Shown: positions 26,652 to 36,405, numbered from the stretch's first letter. The stretch: 64,000 bases of DNA from Hoeflea algicola (GCF_026619415.1 NZ_JAOVZR010000001.1:806001-870000), one strand, 5' to 3'. Notes: generated from the letters alone by a model not told the origin. Program-made: numbers and translations.

Positions 26652-27796
26652 GCCGCGCGTTCCGCAAGCAACGCGCGCGAGATGATTACCCGCATGATTT
26701 CGTTGGTGCCCTCGAGGATCTGGTGCACCCGCAGGTCGCGGACGATTTTCTCAACGCCGAAGTCGGCCAGGTAACCGTAGCCGCCATGCAGTTGCAGCGC
26801 ATCATTGGCGACATTGAACGCGGTGTCGGTGACGAACCGCTTGGCCATGGCGCAATATTTGGTGGCATCAGGCGTCTTGCGATCGAGCTTGCTCGCCGCC
26901 TGGCGCAGGAAAATCCGTGCTGCCTGCAGTTCCGTTTCCATGTCCGCTAGCCGGAACTGCAGCGCTTGGAACTGGTCAATGGTTTTGCCGAAGGCCTGAC
27001 GTTCACCCATATAGGCGAGCGTCTTGTCGAGCGCCGACTGTGCTCCGCCCAAGGCTGAAGCGGCAATATTGAGACGCCCGCCATCAAGCCCGCTCATGGC
27101 GTAGCGGAAACCGGCTCCCTCCTCGCCGAGCAGGTTCTCGGCGGGGATCACGCAATCATCGAACTGTACCTCGGACGTCGGCTGCGAGCGCCAGCCCATC
27201 TTGTTTTCCGGCGCGCCGAACGAAAGACCGGGCGTGCCATCGGCGACGACCACCGCAGAAATGCCTTTCGGACCATCTGCCCCGGTACGGGTCATCACCA
27301 AGTAGAGGTCGGAAAACCCGCCACCGGAAATGAACGCCTTTGTGCCATTGAGCTTGTAGCCGTCATTGGTGCGTTCGGCGCGGGTCCTCAGCGCCGAGGC
27401 ATCGGAACCCGAACCCGGCTCGGTCAGGCAATAGGAGGCAATCGTCTTCATGGTCACGAGGTCGGGCAGCAATCGCGCCTTCATTTCGTCCGATCCGTAA
27501 GACGCGATCATCCATGTACACATGTTGTGAATTGAAATGAACGAGGCGACAGACGGACAGGCCATCGACAGCGCCTCGAACACCAGTGTGGCATCGAGGC
27601 GGCTCAAACCTGAGCCGCCGTCGCTTTCCGGCACGTAGATCGATGCCAGCCCGAGCGCGGCTGCTTCTTCAAGCACCTCGCGCGGGATGGCTTCTTCCTT
27701 TTCCCATTTGGCAGCGAAAGGGGCGATCTTCTCGGCGCCAAACTCGCGCGCCATGTCGAAAATCGCCTGCTGTTCCTCGTTCAGTTCAAAGTCCAT
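26648..27796 (-). CDS. Isobutyryl-CoA dehydrogenase-type acyl-CoA dehydrogenase
   Basis: A 382-residue FAD enzyme with the three-domain ACAD fold. Motifs are YCLTEPGSGSDASAL near residue 120 (FAD/substrate loop), MGERQAFGKTIDQFQ near 255, and ILEGTNEIMRVIISR near the end with the catalytic Glu region. Position between mmsA and the 3-hydroxyisobutyryl-CoA hydrolase points to oxidation of isobutyryl-CoA to methacrylyl-CoA. ATG 27796 has GGGAG upstream; a longer reading would have no ribosome binding site. No enoyl-CoA hydratase gene for the next step was found in the operon. Confidence 0.93.
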   Translation of the reverse strand: MDFELNEEQQAIFDMAREFGAEKIAPFAAKWEKEEAIPREVLEEAAALGLASIYVPESDGGSGLSRLDATLVFEALSMACPSVASFISIHNMCTWMIASYGSDEMKARLLPDLVTMKTIASYCLTEPGSGSDASALRTRAERTNDGYKLNGTKAFISGGGFSDLYLVMTRTGADGPKGISAVVVADGTPGLSFGAPENKMGWRSQPTSEVQFDDCVIPAENLLGEEGAGFRYAMSGLDGGRLNIAASALGGAQSALDKTLAYMGERQAFGKTIDQFQALQFRLADMETELQAARIFLRQAASKLDRKTPDATKYCAMAKRFVTDTAFNVANDALQLHGGYGYLADFGVEKIVRDLRVHQILEGTNEIMRVIISRALLAERAA

Positions 27797-27839
27797 TTCA
27801 ATGGTCTCCCGCCCCTGAATTGATCTCGCCGCCGTTGGC

Positions 27840-29339
27840 TCAGCCCATTGTGGGCATGGCGAAGTCGGCACCTTCCTTGGTACCCGAAGGCCAGCGTGAG
27901 GTCACTGTCTTGGTACGGGTATAGAACCGGAATGCATCCGGACCGTGCTGGTTGAGGTCACCGAAGCCGGATTTCTTCCAGCCACCGAAGGTGTGATAGG
28001 CCAGTGGCACCGGCAGCGGTACGTTGATCCCGACCATGCCGACATTGATCCGGCTGGCGAAATCACGTGCCGTGTCACCATCGCGAGTAAAGATCGCTGT
28101 GCCGTTGCCATACTGGTTTTCCATCGGATAGCGCAGCGCTTCCTCATAGCTCGGCGCACGCACCACCGACAGCACCGGTCCAAAGATTTCCTGCTGGTAG
28201 ATATCCATGTCGCGGGTGACGTTGTCGAACAGGCATCCACCCATGAAGTTGCCGTTCTCATAGCCCTGCAGTTTGAAGTCGCGGCCGTCGACCACCAGCT
28301 TGGCGCCCTGCTCGACCCCGGAATTGACCAGGCCGAGGACCCGGTCACGGGCTTCGCGGGTTACCAGAGGTCCAAAGTCGATGTCATTGCCTGCCGTATA
28401 AGGCCCGATCTTCAAGGCTTCGACGCGCGGCGTCAGCTTTTCGATCAGCAGATCTGCGGTCTTTTCGCCAACCGGAACAGCCACCGAAATCGCCATGCAG
28501 CGTTCGCCAGCCGCACCAAAGCCCGCGCCAACCAGCGCGTCCACGGCCTGATCCATGTCAGCGTCAGGCATGATGATCATGTGGTTCTTGGCGCCACCGA
28601 AGCACTGCACGCGCTTGCCGTTGCCGCAGCCACGGGCATAGATATATTCCGCAATCGGTGTCGAGCCGACAAAGCCGATGGCCATGATTTCCGGATGATC
28701 GAGGATCGCGTCAACCACGCCCTTGTCACCATTGACAACACTGAGGATACCGTCCGGCGCCCCAGCTTCGCTCATCAGTTCGGCCAACATGATCGGCACA
28801 GATGGATCGCGTTCAGAGGGCTTGAGGATGAAGGCATTACCGGCAGCAATTGCCGGGCAGAACTTCCACATTGGAATCATTGCCGGGAAGTTGAACGGGG
28901 TGATGCCGGCGACCACGCCGAGCGGCTGGCGCATCGAGTACATGTCGATGCCGGGGCCGGCACCTTCAGTAAATTCACCCTTGAGATGATGCGGCGCGCC
29001 AAACGAGAACTCGGCCACTTCAAGGCCGCGCATCACGTCGCCCTTGGCGTCGGGAATGGTCTTGCCGTGTTCGCGCGACAAGGCTTCTGCAAGCTTGTCC
29101 ATATCGCGATGCAGCAGTTCCACGAACTTCATCAGCACGCGGGCGCGGCGCTGTGGGTTGGTTGCGGCCCAGCCGACCTGTGCCTTGGCGGCGATGGCGA
29201 CGGCTTCGTCAAGCTCGGCGTTGGATGCCAGCGGCACCTTTGCCTGAACTTCTCCGGTCGCGGGGTTGTAGACGTCGGCGAAACGGCCGGACTGGCCCTT
29301 TACATGTTTCCCACCGATAAAATGAGTAAGTTCCTGCAT
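27840..29339 (-). CDS. mmsA: Methylmalonate-semialdehyde dehydrogenase (CoA-acylating)
   Basis: A 499-residue aldehyde dehydrogenase family member that converts methylmalonate semialdehyde to propionyl-CoA. Features include GVVAGITPFNFPAMIPMW, FVGSTPIAEYIYARG and the catalytic-Cys segment GERCMAISVAVPVG, all typical of MmsA. The C-terminus ends in FYTRTKTVTSRW plus a short tail. GGAGG lies 8 bp before ATG 29339. It leads the four-gene valine run. An SDR gene ends 106 bp upstream, a gap that may contain a promoter. Confidence 0.96.
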   Translation of the reverse strand: MQELTHFIGGKHVKGQSGRFADVYNPATGEVQAKVPLASNAELDEAVAIAAKAQVGWAATNPQRRARVLMKFVELLHRDMDKLAEALSREHGKTIPDAKGDVMRGLEVAEFSFGAPHHLKGEFTEGAGPGIDMYSMRQPLGVVAGITPFNFPAMIPMWKFCPAIAAGNAFILKPSERDPSVPIMLAELMSEAGAPDGILSVVNGDKGVVDAILDHPEIMAIGFVGSTPIAEYIYARGCGNGKRVQCFGGAKNHMIIMPDADMDQAVDALVGAGFGAAGERCMAISVAVPVGEKTADLLIEKLTPRVEALKIGPYTAGNDIDFGPLVTREARDRVLGLVNSGVEQGAKLVVDGRDFKLQGYENGNFMGGCLFDNVTRDMDIYQQEIFGPVLSVVRAPSYEEALRYPMENQYGNGTAIFTRDGDTARDFASRINVGMVGINVPLPVPLAYHTFGGWKKSGFGDLNQHGPDAFRFYTRTKTVTSRWPSGTKEGADFAMPTMG

Positions 29340-29445
29340 AGGTCTGCCTCCACTTGATAAAAATTGCTGAACGTACTGTGCACTCACCGGTCTTGATGTA
29401 CAACGGGCCGAATTGCTCAACCGTTGTGCAGAAATTAAAGCACGA

Positions 29446-30222
29446 TCAGGCCGCCGACAGCCCGCCGTCGATCTGCAGCGTCTGCCCGGTGACGAAACTC
29501 GACGCCGGATCCGCCAGAAAGGCCAGCCCGGCAATCACTTCGTCGACCTCGGCCAAACGCCCCATCGGAATCGCCCGCACCAATCCCGCCTCGGCAGCTT
29601 CGGCATCGCCACCGGCCTTGTCGAGAAATTCGCTGACCATCGGTGTGCGCGCAAACGACGGGCACAGCGCATTGATCCTAACACCGCGCCGCGCATATTC
29701 GATCGCGGCCGATTTGGTCAAGCCGACGACACCATGCTTGGCCGCTGCATAGACTGCCAGCATGGGTGCAGCGACCACGCCTGCCACCGATGCGACATTG
29801 ACAATGGCGCCAGTCTCACCGGTCTCGCGAAAGCGATGTTCGAGCGCCGGCAGTTGCGCCCGCATGGCATAGAACACGCCCATCAGATCAACATCGATGA
29901 TCTGCCGCGCTACCTTCAGCGGGGTTTTGGGCAGGCGCGCCATATCGTGGGCGATGCCAGCATTGTTGACCGCGATATCGAGCCTGCCAAACCGCGACTG
30001 CGCCGCCTCCACCAGTTTCTCTGACAGGTCCGGGTCGCAGATATCGCCGGCGACGATCACGTTGTCGCCACCGATCTCGCCGGCCAGCGCCGCAAGTGCG
30101 TCGGCATCAAGATCGCTCAGAACGAGAGTGGCACCCGCATCGTGGAAGAACCGCGCAGCCGCACGTCCGAAGCCACCGGTTGCGCCGGTCAGAATGACGA
30201 CGCGTCCCTCGAAATTCGCCAT
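29446..30222 (-). CDS. SDR-family NAD(P)-dependent oxidoreductase
   Basis: A 258-residue classical short-chain dehydrogenase. The cofactor motif is TGATGGFG near residue 12, NNAG near 88, the catalytic YAAAK near 155, and a C-terminal VTGQTLQIDGG. ATG 30222 is used because the TTG three bases earlier gains nothing. It starts three bases after the stop of the APH-type kinase gene and so is in the same operon as kinase and second SDR. The substrate is unknown; a hydroxyacyl-CoA is plausible from context. Confidence 0.88.
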   Translation of the reverse strand: MANFEGRVVILTGATGGFGRAAARFFHDAGATLVLSDLDADALAALAGEIGGDNVIVAGDICDPDLSEKLVEAAQSRFGRLDIAVNNAGIAHDMARLPKTPLKVARQIIDVDLMGVFYAMRAQLPALEHRFRETGETGAIVNVASVAGVVAAPMLAVYAAAKHGVVGLTKSAAIEYARRGVRINALCPSFARTPMVSEFLDKAGGDAEAAEAGLVRAIPMGRLAEVDEVIAGLAFLADPASSFVTGQTLQIDGGLSAA

Positions 30223-30225
30223 CAA

Positions 30226-31251
30226 TCAGGCCTTTCCGGCAATAATGTCATTGGCCATCGCTGCCAGCAGCGGCACCGCCTTGCCGATTTCTCGGGCGCG
30301 TTCGGGATTGGAGGCATTGCCATCCAGCGAGCGTTTGTAGACACCCTGTAAAATTGCGGCGAGCCGGAAGAACGAAAACGCCAGACAAAACGACCAGTTG
30401 TCGATTTCGATGCCGCTGCGTTCGCAATAGCGCGCGACGTAATCGGCTTCGCTGGGAATGCCGAGGTCACCGCGGTCAAGCCCGCCGAGCCCGCGAAACC
30501 CGCTGGCATGCGGCAGACGCCATTGCATGCACTGGTAGGAAAGGTCGGCCAGCGGATGTCCGAGTGTGGAGAGTTCCCAATCAATCAGCGCCAACACCTG
30601 TTCGCCGTGTCCGGCAAAGATCATGTTGTCGAGCCGGAAATCACCATGCACGATCGACGCCCGTCCCTTATCTTCGGGCACATTATCGGCAAGCCAGGCC
30701 ATCAGCCGGTCGATGTCCGGCAGCTCTTCGGTCTTGCTGGCCAGGTATTGCTCGCTCCAGCGGCGGATCTGCCGCGCGAAGTAATTGCCCGGCCGGCCGA
30801 AATCGCCAAGTCCCGCAGCTTCCGGATCAACACTGTGCAGCCGCGCCAGCACATCGTTCATGCCGTCATAGACCGCAGCTCGTTCTGCTTTCGTCATTTC
30901 CGGCAGTGCCGGATCCCAGAATATATGGCCTTCGACCAATTCCATGACAAAATACATCCGGCCGATGACGCTGTGTTCTTGCGACAGTCCGAAGACTTTG
31001 GGCACCGGCACATCATTGTCGGCGAGCGCTTTCATCACCCGGTATTCGCGGTCCACCTGATGCGCAGATTTCAGGAGCGGGCCCGGTGGCTTCGCCCGGA
31101 GCACATAGCGACCGCTGTCAGCTTCCACCCGATAGGTCGGGTTGGACTGGCCGGTGTTGAATTTCTCGATCGCATGCAGACCGGAGAATTCCGGCACCAG
31201 ATCGTGCAACTCGTCGGCCAGTGCGTCCATGTCAAACGGTTGATCGTCCAT
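30226..31251 (-). CDS. APH-type phosphotransferase (ACAD10/11 kinase-domain-like)
   Basis: A 341-residue protein-kinase-like fold protein of the aminoglycoside phosphotransferase group. The catalytic loop is IVHGDFRLDNMIF (HxDxxxxN) near residue 200 and the metal-binding DxE is LALIDWELSTLGHP. Homologous domains are fused to acyl-CoA dehydrogenases in ACAD10/ACAD11, and a separate one, LvaA, phosphorylates 4-hydroxyacyl-CoA in Pseudomonas. Here the kinase is flanked by SDR genes and divergent from an acyl-CoA dehydrogenase, which suits that role; antibiotic resistance is unlikely. ATG 31251 lies one base after the preceding stop. Confidence 0.87.
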   Translation of the reverse strand: MDDQPFDMDALADELHDLVPEFSGLHAIEKFNTGQSNPTYRVEADSGRYVLRAKPPGPLLKSAHQVDREYRVMKALADNDVPVPKVFGLSQEHSVIGRMYFVMELVEGHIFWDPALPEMTKAERAAVYDGMNDVLARLHSVDPEAAGLGDFGRPGNYFARQIRRWSEQYLASKTEELPDIDRLMAWLADNVPEDKGRASIVHGDFRLDNMIFAGHGEQVLALIDWELSTLGHPLADLSYQCMQWRLPHASGFRGLGGLDRGDLGIPSEADYVARYCERSGIEIDNWSFCLAFSFFRLAAILQGVYKRSLDGNASNPERAREIGKAVPLLAAMANDIIAGKA

Positions 31252-31252
31252 T

Positions 31253-32071
31253 TCAAGCGTCCTTGAACAGGCGGATACCATGCTGCACCGACAATCCGCC
31301 ATCAATCGGCAGTACCGCCCCGGTCACATAGGAGCCGGCGCGGCTGCACAGATAGAGTGTGGCCCCGGCAATATCTTCCGGCGCGCCGATGCGCCCCAGC
31401 GGCACTCCCTCACCTACCCGCTCGACCTGATCGTCGCGGGCGGTAGCGAAGGCCGTCATCTTGCTCTGAAATGGCCCCGGTGCAAAGGCGTTGACGGTAA
31501 TCCGGCGGGACGCGAGTTCCTCGGCCAGGATTTTGGTCAAATGGTGGACGGCCGCTTTCGAGGCGGAATAGGAATAGGTGCCGTCGGCAATCGGCTGTGA
31601 TCCCATCACTGATCCCAGATTGATAATCCGCGCAGGATCGGAATCGTTTGCCGCGGCACACAGCAGCGGCGTCAGATCGCGCGTCAGCGTGAACAGCCCC
31701 GCAACATTGACCGACATCACCTTGGCCCACGCCGCGTGCGGGAAATCATCATAGGTCGCGCCCCAGGTGGCGCCGGCATTGTTGATCAGGATGTGAAGCT
31801 TGTCTGTGCGCGCCGTTACCTCTTCGACCAATGCGCGAACACCGTCTTCGGTGCCGACATCACCGGCAAAACCTTCCGCCGTGCCGTTGGCGCCAAGGGC
31901 ATTGAGTTCGTCGGCAACGCGCGCGCATTCCTCGCCCTTGCGCGAAGCGATCAACACGCGGGCGCCTGAATGCACCAGCGCCATGGCGATCATCCGGCCG
32001 ATTCCGGTGGCGCCGCCGGTGACCAGCGCAACCTTGCCGTCAACCGAAAACAGGTCTTCCAGATAGCTCAT
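31253..32071 (-). CDS. SDR-family oxidoreductase
   Basis: A 272-residue short-chain dehydrogenase with TGGATGIGR near residue 18, NNAGATWG near 95, the catalytic YSASKAAVHH near 165 and a C-terminal VTGAVLPIDGG. GGGAGG stands eight bases before ATG 32071, excluding longer starts. It is the first gene of the leftward operon SDR - kinase - SDR. It is divergent from the acyl-CoA dehydrogenase at 32290 over a 218-bp region that must hold both promoters. In the Lva-type pathway an SDR reduces a 4-oxoacyl-CoA, a fitting but unproven function here. Confidence 0.88.
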   Translation of the reverse strand: MSYLEDLFSVDGKVALVTGGATGIGRMIAMALVHSGARVLIASRKGEECARVADELNALGANGTAEGFAGDVGTEDGVRALVEEVTARTDKLHILINNAGATWGATYDDFPHAAWAKVMSVNVAGLFTLTRDLTPLLCAAANDSDPARIINLGSVMGSQPIADGTYSYSASKAAVHHLTKILAEELASRRITVNAFAPGPFQSKMTAFATARDDQVERVGEGVPLGRIGAPEDIAGATLYLCSRAGSYVTGAVLPIDGGLSVQHGIRLFKDA

Positions 32072-32289
32072 AGTCGCCGCCTCCCGGGTTCCGGGCGCCG
32101 CCGCAAAGATGTGCCTGGCGCCCGACTGAATTGCACCGTCAGGCAATTGCCGCCCGAACCGTGTGCCGCTAGCATGGCAAACAATTGACGTGTGCGTAAA
32201 GGGAAGATTCGGCAAAGCCGTTCCTCATCCCTGCCATTATGTGACCGGTCCACCACAGGCAACTGGGTACCGAGCCAGCAGGAGTTGCA

Positions 32290-33536
32290 ATGACACAAGC
32301 AAGAGCCATGGATTTGGGTGTTTCCACCTATCTTGAACCGATTCTGGCTGCCGTGCGCGATATGGTGCGCAACGAAATCATGCCGCTGGACGAGCAGTTT
32401 CTGGCCGAGGTCGGCACGGCCGGCGATCGCTGGGCCTATAGCCCGCGCCAGACGGAGATCCTCGCGAGCCTGAAAGCCAAGGCCCGCGAGCGCGGGCTGT
32501 GGAACCTGTGGCGGACCAGCGCGCCCGACAACAACCTGACCACCGTGGACTATGCCTACCTGGCCGAAGAAATGGGCAAGGCCCATCTCGGCGTCGAAAC
32601 CTTCAATTGTTCGGCGCCCGATACCGGCAACATGGAGGTGCTCGACCGCTACGGCACGGCAGAACACAAGCAGCGCTGGCTCGAGCCGTTGCTCGACGGC
32701 AAGATCCGCTCCGCCTATCTCATGACCGAACCGGACGTCGCCTCCTCCGACGCCACCAATATCGAGATGTCCTGTGTCCGCGATGGCGACGAATATGTGC
32801 TAAATGGCGAAAAATGGTGGGCCTCCGGCGTCGGCGATCCGCGTTGCGCCATCTATATCGTCATGGTGCGCACCGGCGATGCGGATACGCCCAAGCATCT
32901 GCGGCATTCGATGATCCTGGTGCCCGCCGATACCGTTGGTGTCGAAAAACTCCGGCCGATGCAGGTTTATGGCCAGGACGATGCCCCGCATGGTCATTTC
33001 CATCTCCGCTTTACCGATGTGCGGGTGTCTGCAGCCAACCTCTTGGTGGGCGAAGGCAAGGGATTCGAGATCGCCCAGGGCCGTCTCGGGCCGGGCCGCA
33101 TCCATCACTGCATGCGCGCCATCGGCCAGGCCGAGATGGCGCTGGAACTGATGTGCAAGCGCGCACTCGACCGCGAGGCCTTCGGCAAGAAGCTGGCGCA
33201 GCTCGGCGCCAATTACGACATCATTGCCGAAAGCCGGATGGAGATCGAGATGGCGCGGCTGTTGTGCCTGAAGGCCGCATGGATGATGGATCAGGGCGAC
33301 GCCCGCGCGGCGGCCCCTGGATCAGCCAGATCAAGGTAGTGGCACCGAGAATGGCGCTCAAGATCACCGATGAAGCAGTGCAGATGTTTGGTGGCCAGGG
33401 CATTTCCCAGGATACGCCGCTGGCGCGGATGTGGACGCATTTGCGCACCTTGCGGCTGGCCGACGGACCCGACGCGGTGCACCGCCGCCAGGTGGCGCGC
33501 GCCGAACTCAAACGCCATACCCAGGAAAAGGTCTGA
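32290..33536 (+). pseudogene. Acyl-CoA dehydrogenase (ACAD11-like), interrupted by a one-base frameshift
   Basis: AGGAG precedes ATG 32290, and the frame carries ACAD features: [26 protein letters not shown] and [16 protein letters not shown]. At about 33307-33317 (GCG GCG GCC CCT GGA) the frame is lost and hits a stop at 33339. The C-terminal part continues in another frame ([25 protein letters not shown]) to 33536. One missing base restores a 415-residue protein of normal length and order. It may be a sequencing indel or a recent mutation; no stop codons or other decay are seen, so I favour an error. It heads a rightward group with two MDR genes. Confidence 0.85.
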
Positions 33537-33543
33537 TCCCGAT

Positions 33544-34512
33544 ATGAAAGCAATCATCTGTCCCGACTACGGACCTGTTTCCAATCTCGATTACCGCGAG
33601 ATCTCCGATCCCCATCCGGGCGCAGGTGAAGTGGTGATCGATGCCAAGGCGATCGGTGTCAATTTTCCCGACGGGTTGTTGGTTCAGGGGCTTTACCAGA
33701 TGAAGCCACCGACGCCGTTTTCGCCAGGCATGGAAGCAGCCGGCGTGGTGAGCGAAGTCGGCGACGGGGTCAGCCAATTCATACCCGGCGACCGGGTTGT
33801 AGCCCTGCTCGATCATGGCGGCTATGCCGAAAAAGTGCTTTCCCCCGCCAACCGCGTCCATGCCCTGCCCGATTCCATGAGTTTCGAGGATGCCTGTGCG
33901 CTGATGTGCGCCTGGGGCACATCGCATTATGCGCTCAAGCAGCGCGGCCAACTCCAATCCGGTGAAACGCTGCTGGTGCTCGGCGCCGCCGGCTCCACCG
34001 GCCTGGCGGCGATTGCAATCGGCAAGGCGATGGGCGCGCGGGTGATCGCGGTCGCTTCGACTGACGAGAAACAGGCGGCCTGCCGCGATTTTGGCGCCGA
34101 TATCGCCCTGCCCTATGAAGGCCTGCGCGAGGCGCTGAAGCGCGAGACCGGCGGTCGTGGTGTCGATGTCGTCTTCGATCCGGTCGGCGGGCAAGCTTTC
34201 GAGGTCGCCGCCCGCGCCATGGCCCGTCATGGGCGGTTGCTGGTGGTTGGCTTTGCCTCCGGTGAAATCCCCAAACTTGCGGTCAATCTGGCGCTGCTCA
34301 AGGAATTTTCGCTGGTTGGTGTGTTCTGGGGCGCGTTCACTGCGAACGAACCCGAGTTGTACGCCGCCAACAACCGCGAGCTGTTTGCCTGGCACGCCGA
34401 TGGCGTCGTCAAGCCGCGGATCGACGAGCGCCGACCACTGTCAGAGGCAGCAGCAGCATTGCAGCGGATTCTCGACCGTGGTGCCATCGGCAAGACCATT
34501 CTGATCCCGTAA
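33544..34512 (+). CDS. NADPH:quinone oxidoreductase family protein (MDR superfamily)
   Basis: A 322-residue medium-chain dehydrogenase/reductase without structural zinc cysteines. It has an N-terminal GroES-like domain, VLGAAGSTGLAAIAIGKAMGARVIA as the NADPH-binding Rossmann segment near residue 142, and VDVVFDPVGG further on. Family members reduce quinones or enoyl substrates. The ATG at 33544 lies 5 bp after the acyl-CoA dehydrogenase stop, so they share an operon. Confidence 0.87.
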   Translation: MKAIICPDYGPVSNLDYREISDPHPGAGEVVIDAKAIGVNFPDGLLVQGLYQMKPPTPFSPGMEAAGVVSEVGDGVSQFIPGDRVVALLDHGGYAEKVLSPANRVHALPDSMSFEDACALMCAWGTSHYALKQRGQLQSGETLLVLGAAGSTGLAAIAIGKAMGARVIAVASTDEKQAACRDFGADIALPYEGLREALKRETGGRGVDVVFDPVGGQAFEVAARAMARHGRLLVVGFASGEIPKLAVNLALLKEFSLVGVFWGAFTANEPELYAANNRELFAWHADGVVKPRIDERRPLSEAAAALQRILDRGAIGKTILIP

Positions 34513-34548
34513 CATCTGCCCCAAGCTTGATCTCGCAAGGAACCCGCC

Positions 34549-35586
34549 ATGACCGTGCCCGAAACCATGAACGCGCTGATCCTCAAGGGCCACGGCCTGT
34601 CGGGCAGCCGCAGCGGTGCGGCGATCGATACGCTGGAGCCCTATCTCGATTATGGCAAGCTGCCGGTTCCCAGGCCGGGCCCGGGCGAGGTTCTGGTCAA
34701 GGTACGGATGGCCTCAGTCAATCCTTCCGATCTCTATTTCATCAAGGGCGAATACGGCCAGCCCCGCGTCAAGGGTGCTGCGGCAGGCTTTGAAGGGGTA
34801 GGCCAAGTGATCGCCGGCAACGGGCTTTATGCCGCCTATCTCAAGGGCAAGCGGGTGGCTTTTGTTGGCGGCGCCGCAGGTTCGGGCGCCTGGGCCGAGT
34901 ATATTGTTGTCTCAGCCGCCACCTGCGTGGTGATCCGGCCGGCGATGCGCGACGAGGATGCTGCGGGCCATGTGGTCAACCCGGTGACGGCTTGGACCAT
35001 GTTCGACATCGTCGAGAAATCCGGTTCGAAGAGCTTCATCTTCACCGCCGCCAACAGCCAGCTCGGCAAGCTGATCGCCGGGCTTGCGCGCGACAAGAAC
35101 TGCGCGATGATTGCGATCATCCGCAACGAGAGCCAGGCTGCGCACCTCGAAGAACTCGGCGCCAAACACGTGTTGGTTCAATCCGACCCGGAGTTTGGAG
35201 CAAAACTCGCCGCCCTGTGCAAGACCGACAAGCCGCGCATTCTGCTCGACGCGGTTGCCAATCAGGTTGCCGCCGACATTTTCACCGCCATGCCTGCGCG
35301 TGCCCGCTGGATCATCTATGGCAAGCTCGACACCGAAGAACCGTCGCTTCGGGAGCCCGGCCAGTTCATATTCATGGACAAGAAGATCGAGGGATACTGG
35401 CTGGCGCAATGGTTCAAGCGGGCCTCGATCATCGAGAAACTGCGGACGTTGCGGGCAGTGCAAAACCGTTTTATTTCGGGCAAATGGCGCACTGAGGTGG
35501 TGGCCACAATTCCACTTTCCGAGGCTCTGGTGAAATTGCCGGCAGCGCTGAGAACGGGCGATGGCAAGGTCATGCTGACGCCTTGA
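34549..35586 (+). CDS. MDR-family alcohol dehydrogenase-like oxidoreductase
   Basis: A 345-residue zinc-independent MDR protein with GroES-like N-terminus (PRPGPGEVLVKVRMASVNPSD near residue 42) and a cofactor domain whose Gly-rich loop is atypical: FTAANSQLGKLIAGLARDK instead of GxGxxG. AAGGA precedes ATG 34549. It follows the quinone oxidoreductase gene by 36 bp. An enoyl-CoA or quinone reductase function is possible; the substrate is unknown. Confidence 0.83.
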   Translation: MTVPETMNALILKGHGLSGSRSGAAIDTLEPYLDYGKLPVPRPGPGEVLVKVRMASVNPSDLYFIKGEYGQPRVKGAAAGFEGVGQVIAGNGLYAAYLKGKRVAFVGGAAGSGAWAEYIVVSAATCVVIRPAMRDEDAAGHVVNPVTAWTMFDIVEKSGSKSFIFTAANSQLGKLIAGLARDKNCAMIAIIRNESQAAHLEELGAKHVLVQSDPEFGAKLAALCKTDKPRILLDAVANQVAADIFTAMPARARWIIYGKLDTEEPSLREPGQFIFMDKKIEGYWLAQWFKRASIIEKLRTLRAVQNRFISGKWRTEVVATIPLSEALVKLPAALRTGDGKVMLTP

Positions 35587-35756
35587 GCTTGAGCGGTAGC
35601 GGATTCATATTCTCAGGAAATCCTCCCAAAATATTGATTCAGCGTTAGTTTCAGGGACAGGATCTTATCCGCAAAACGCTCTTCTTCGGTTCTGCCAGAG
35701 GTGAAACTTTCCTTGAGGCTTTTGCGTCCTATCTGTTGCAGGATGGAGGCTGTCTC

Positions 35757-36218
35757 ATGACAAACCGATTTTACCCGCTGACGCCAATCGCCGCCGGCAT
35801 CGCCATGCTGCTGGTGGTACTCACCCCGGCCGTCGCTGACGAGGCGGGGGAGGCCCGCACCAAAGACCCAGCGACCGCGGCGCGCAATGTCATCGAAAGC
35901 CAAATCCAGGCGTTCCTGAACGATGACAGCGCTGGCGCCTATTCATTTGCGGCGCCGGCAATCAAGCAGCTTTACCCCGACGAGACCCGGTTTTTCGACA
36001 TGGTCAAGCGCGGCTACGCCCCGGTGTTCCGGCCGGGCAATTTTGCCTTTGGCCGTTTCAAGCTTTCCGCCGACGGATCCGGGCTGGTGCAGGAAGTGCT
36101 GATCGAGGGGCCGAATGGCCAGGACTGGACCGCACTCTATTCGCTTCAACGCCAGCCCGACGGCAGTTTCCGGATCGACGGCGTGCAGATGATCAAGACC
36201 GCCGCGCCGCAGACCTGA
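35757..36218 (+). CDS. DUF4864 domain-containing secreted protein
   Basis: A 153-residue protein with a signal peptide (about residues 1-27, ending near PAVA/DE). The mature domain starts with a helix NVIESQIQAFLNDDSAGAY and continues as the NTF2-like DUF4864 fold with FDMVKRGYAPVFRP. The function is unknown; the location is probably periplasmic. GGAGG precedes ATG 35757, so the upstream TTG at 35736 is rejected. It stands alone between an MDR gene and the Gre-factor gene. Confidence 0.82.
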   Translation: MTNRFYPLTPIAAGIAMLLVVLTPAVADEAGEARTKDPATAARNVIESQIQAFLNDDSAGAYSFAAPAIKQLYPDETRFFDMVKRGYAPVFRPGNFAFGRFKLSADGSGLVQEVLIEGPNGQDWTALYSLQRQPDGSFRIDGVQMIKTAAPQT

Positions 36219-36405
36219 CGGTTTCGCGGCGCGCTTTTGAGCAATTGCCGCAGTGGTGGCGCTAAATCGGAACCAAGCCGATCCGGCGGCGTTGAGCCTG
36301 CACGGGTCGTCATTGCCCTTTGGCCCGAATTCAACCTATGATCCTTATCGCAACCGCCGGGCCAATCGTGTCTCCGCGCCGGGTGTACGGGAATGGAGTA
36401 CTGTT

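Noticed and set aside
27945..29357. 470-codon plus-strand frame opposite mmsA
   Set aside because: Shadow of mmsA; no recognisable protein features.
30226..31251. Aminoglycoside resistance by the APH-type gene
   Set aside because: The context is acyl-CoA metabolism and the sequence resembles ACAD10/11 kinase domains, not resistance enzymes.
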